NCBI GenBank assembly: GCA_007695095.1
Contig: REEL01000173.1
Coordinates: 1 to 35,788 of the forward strand
Reading direction: 5' to 3'
DNA: 35,788 bases
DNA from: Chitinophagaceae bacterium
Lineage (GTDB): Bacteria; Bacteroidota; Bacteroidia; Chitinophagales; REEL01
Numbering within the stretch: the first letter of the stretch is position 1; every line of letters starts with the position of its first letter. Shown here in pieces: positions 35,264-35,788 of this stretch. A model generated the notes under the pieces. That model was not told the origin of the DNA and ran no database searches. It saw nothing but the letters and a program-made list of their open reading frames with translations. A program made the position numbers and the translations under genes.

Positions 35264-35434
35264 GTAGAGTTCTGCATCATTACATATGACCTTATAATGG
35301 TTGAATGTAAATATGATTTTGGTGATATAGTTGCAATTTGTTCGTTTTTGTTGGTAGGTGATAAAAGTGGTGGTAGTGTATTTTGTGAATGTAGAGACGT
35401 TGCATGCAACGTCTCTACACTGCAACGTCTCTAC
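35264..35434 (+). repeat. MITE-like dispersed repeat, copy B
   Basis: 171 bp, beginning GTAGAG and ending CTCTAC, with the same perfect 30-nt palindrome (35390-35419) and trailing half-site (35421-35434) as copy A at 33052-33218, in the same orientation and with only scattered changes. Confidence 0.75.
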
Positions 35435-35529
35435 AATTGATGCATAGTGCAATGCATGAGATCCACCTAGTTTACAATACCCAAAACCTTCGAAATTATT
35501 CCCCAAAAATTCATGTCCATATTCCAACC

Positions 35530-35628
35530 CGGGCAGCAGCCCCCGCGTGAGGGATAGTAGCGGAAAGCCCGGAGCGACGGAGGAGCGAGGACTTGGAGCG
35601 GATAGCCCGACCCGAAGGGGCACGCCCA
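35530..35628 (+). ncRNA. GC-rich structured element resembling Flavo-1 RNA
   Basis: About 100 bases far more GC-rich than the surroundings. GCGTG (35545-35549) pairs with CACGC (35621-35625) as a closing stem. Inside are a direct repeat of GCGGAAAGCCCG / GCGGATAGCCCG and a CCC-GAA-GGG hairpin, and a GGGC-AGCA-GCCC hairpin flanks the 5' side. I recall this layout as a conserved Bacteroidota motif, probably Flavo-1, but cannot verify the name or strand. It lies upstream of the last gene. Confidence 0.45.
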
Positions 35629-35711
35629 AATTCCGTTAAAGATTCAGGGTCTTCTACTGTAGAAAAAACAATCCTTAACAATTCGTTAACACATTTGTGT
35701 GATGATGTCTG

Positions 35712-35719
35712 TACCTTTG
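35712..35719 (+). promoter_or_regulatory. TAnnTTTG promoter box for the last gene
   Basis: TACCTTTG, full -7 consensus, 16 bases before the ATG at 35736. Upstream lie two inverted repeats, TTAAC-N6-TTAAC-like (35675-35690) and ACACA-TT-TGTGT (35690-35701), which may be operator sites. Confidence 0.5.
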
Positions 35720-35735
35720 TGGAAAATATCTATAC

Positions 35736-35788
35736 ATGATGAGTTTTGAATTATCAATGAGCACTAAAAAGTGGCAATTTAATTTCCG
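35736..35788 (+). CDS. Start of an unidentified gene, cut by the window edge
   Basis: An open frame of 17 codons from the ATG at 35736 (MMSFELSMSTKKWQFNF) with no stop before the window ends. The upstream promoter box and repeated TTAAC motif support a real start; a second ATG directly follows. Too little is visible to name a family. Confidence 0.4.
   Translation, partial: MMSFELSMSTKKWQFNF

Noticed and set aside
33174-35434. CRISPR-like repeated palindromes
   Set aside because: Only two widely spaced copies, embedded in longer homologous repeats, with no spacer array or cas genes.
35261-35629. 122-residue minus-strand open frame
   Set aside because: It runs across MITE copy B and the GC-rich structured element; its low-complexity translation mirrors these non-coding repeats.

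Overview
The window is AT-rich chromosomal DNA from a member of the Bacteroidota. This rests on lineage-typical content: a DUF2723 membrane protein, a type IX secretion (T9SS) C-terminal sorting domain, Bacteroidota-style lipoproteins, an SDR-type threonine dehydrogenase, a long acidic tail on ribosomal protein S16, and repeated TAnnTTTG promoter elements (the -7 box of the Bacteroidota primary sigma factor) in front of genes. The genus cannot be told from the sequence. I would guess an environmental flavobacterium, saprospire or chitinophagian.

Left edge (1-4.8 kb): a two-gene operon. The first gene fuses a Ser/Thr-kinase-like domain to a superfamily 1 (COG1112/UPF1-like) helicase. The second is a phospholipase D-family nuclease with one perfect HKD motif. 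The genes are joined by a TAATG stop/start overlap. This is the architecture of the type I Mokosh anti-phage system (mkoA-mkoB). A short GC-rich stretch with hairpin potential lies just upstream.

4.8-9.6 kb: small stress, envelope and unknown genes. These are a translationally coupled unknown gene plus Cys-rich small protein, a glycine-zipper stress protein, a DUF4142 lipoprotein, a DUF6544-like protein, a small lipoprotein and a VOC-fold protein.

9.6-12.0 kb, minus strand: prs, rplY/ctc and pth, then tRNA-Gln(UUG), with clear intrinsic terminators.

12.2-18.8 kb, plus strand: a large GT-C-type membrane glycosyltransferase with a degenerate GT2 head and a TPR tail, a DUF2723 protein, and the rRNA methyltransferase rlmB.

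18.8-27.3 kb: an L-threonine dehydrogenase, a secreted GH31 enzyme that keeps all the sulfoquinovose-recognition residues, a Bacteroidota-specific helical protein, a lipoprotein, an aldehyde dehydrogenase and a CorA transporter.

27.4-29.9 kb: the conserved rpsP-rimM-trmD-rplS operon. It has a striking 14-bp perfect inverted repeat inside the start of rimM and a separate promoter box for rplS. Together these could explain how ribosomal proteins and modification enzymes are made in different amounts.

30.1-33.0 kb: a secreted T9SS-sorted esterase and a Baeyer-Villiger-type flavin monooxygenase.

33.0-35.8 kb: a repeat-rich accessory segment. It holds a DUF433/DUF5615 toxin-antitoxin-like pair and an IS200-like (RAYT) transposase surrounded by three REP-like elements that share a three-hairpin design. 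Two copies of a ~170-bp MITE-like repeat carry a perfect 30-nt palindrome. There is also a GC-rich structured element resembling the Flavo-1 RNA. The start of another gene runs off the right edge.

The most interesting items are the Mokosh operon, the REP/RAYT and MITE cluster, the intragenic rimM hairpin and the secreted sulfoquinovosidase.
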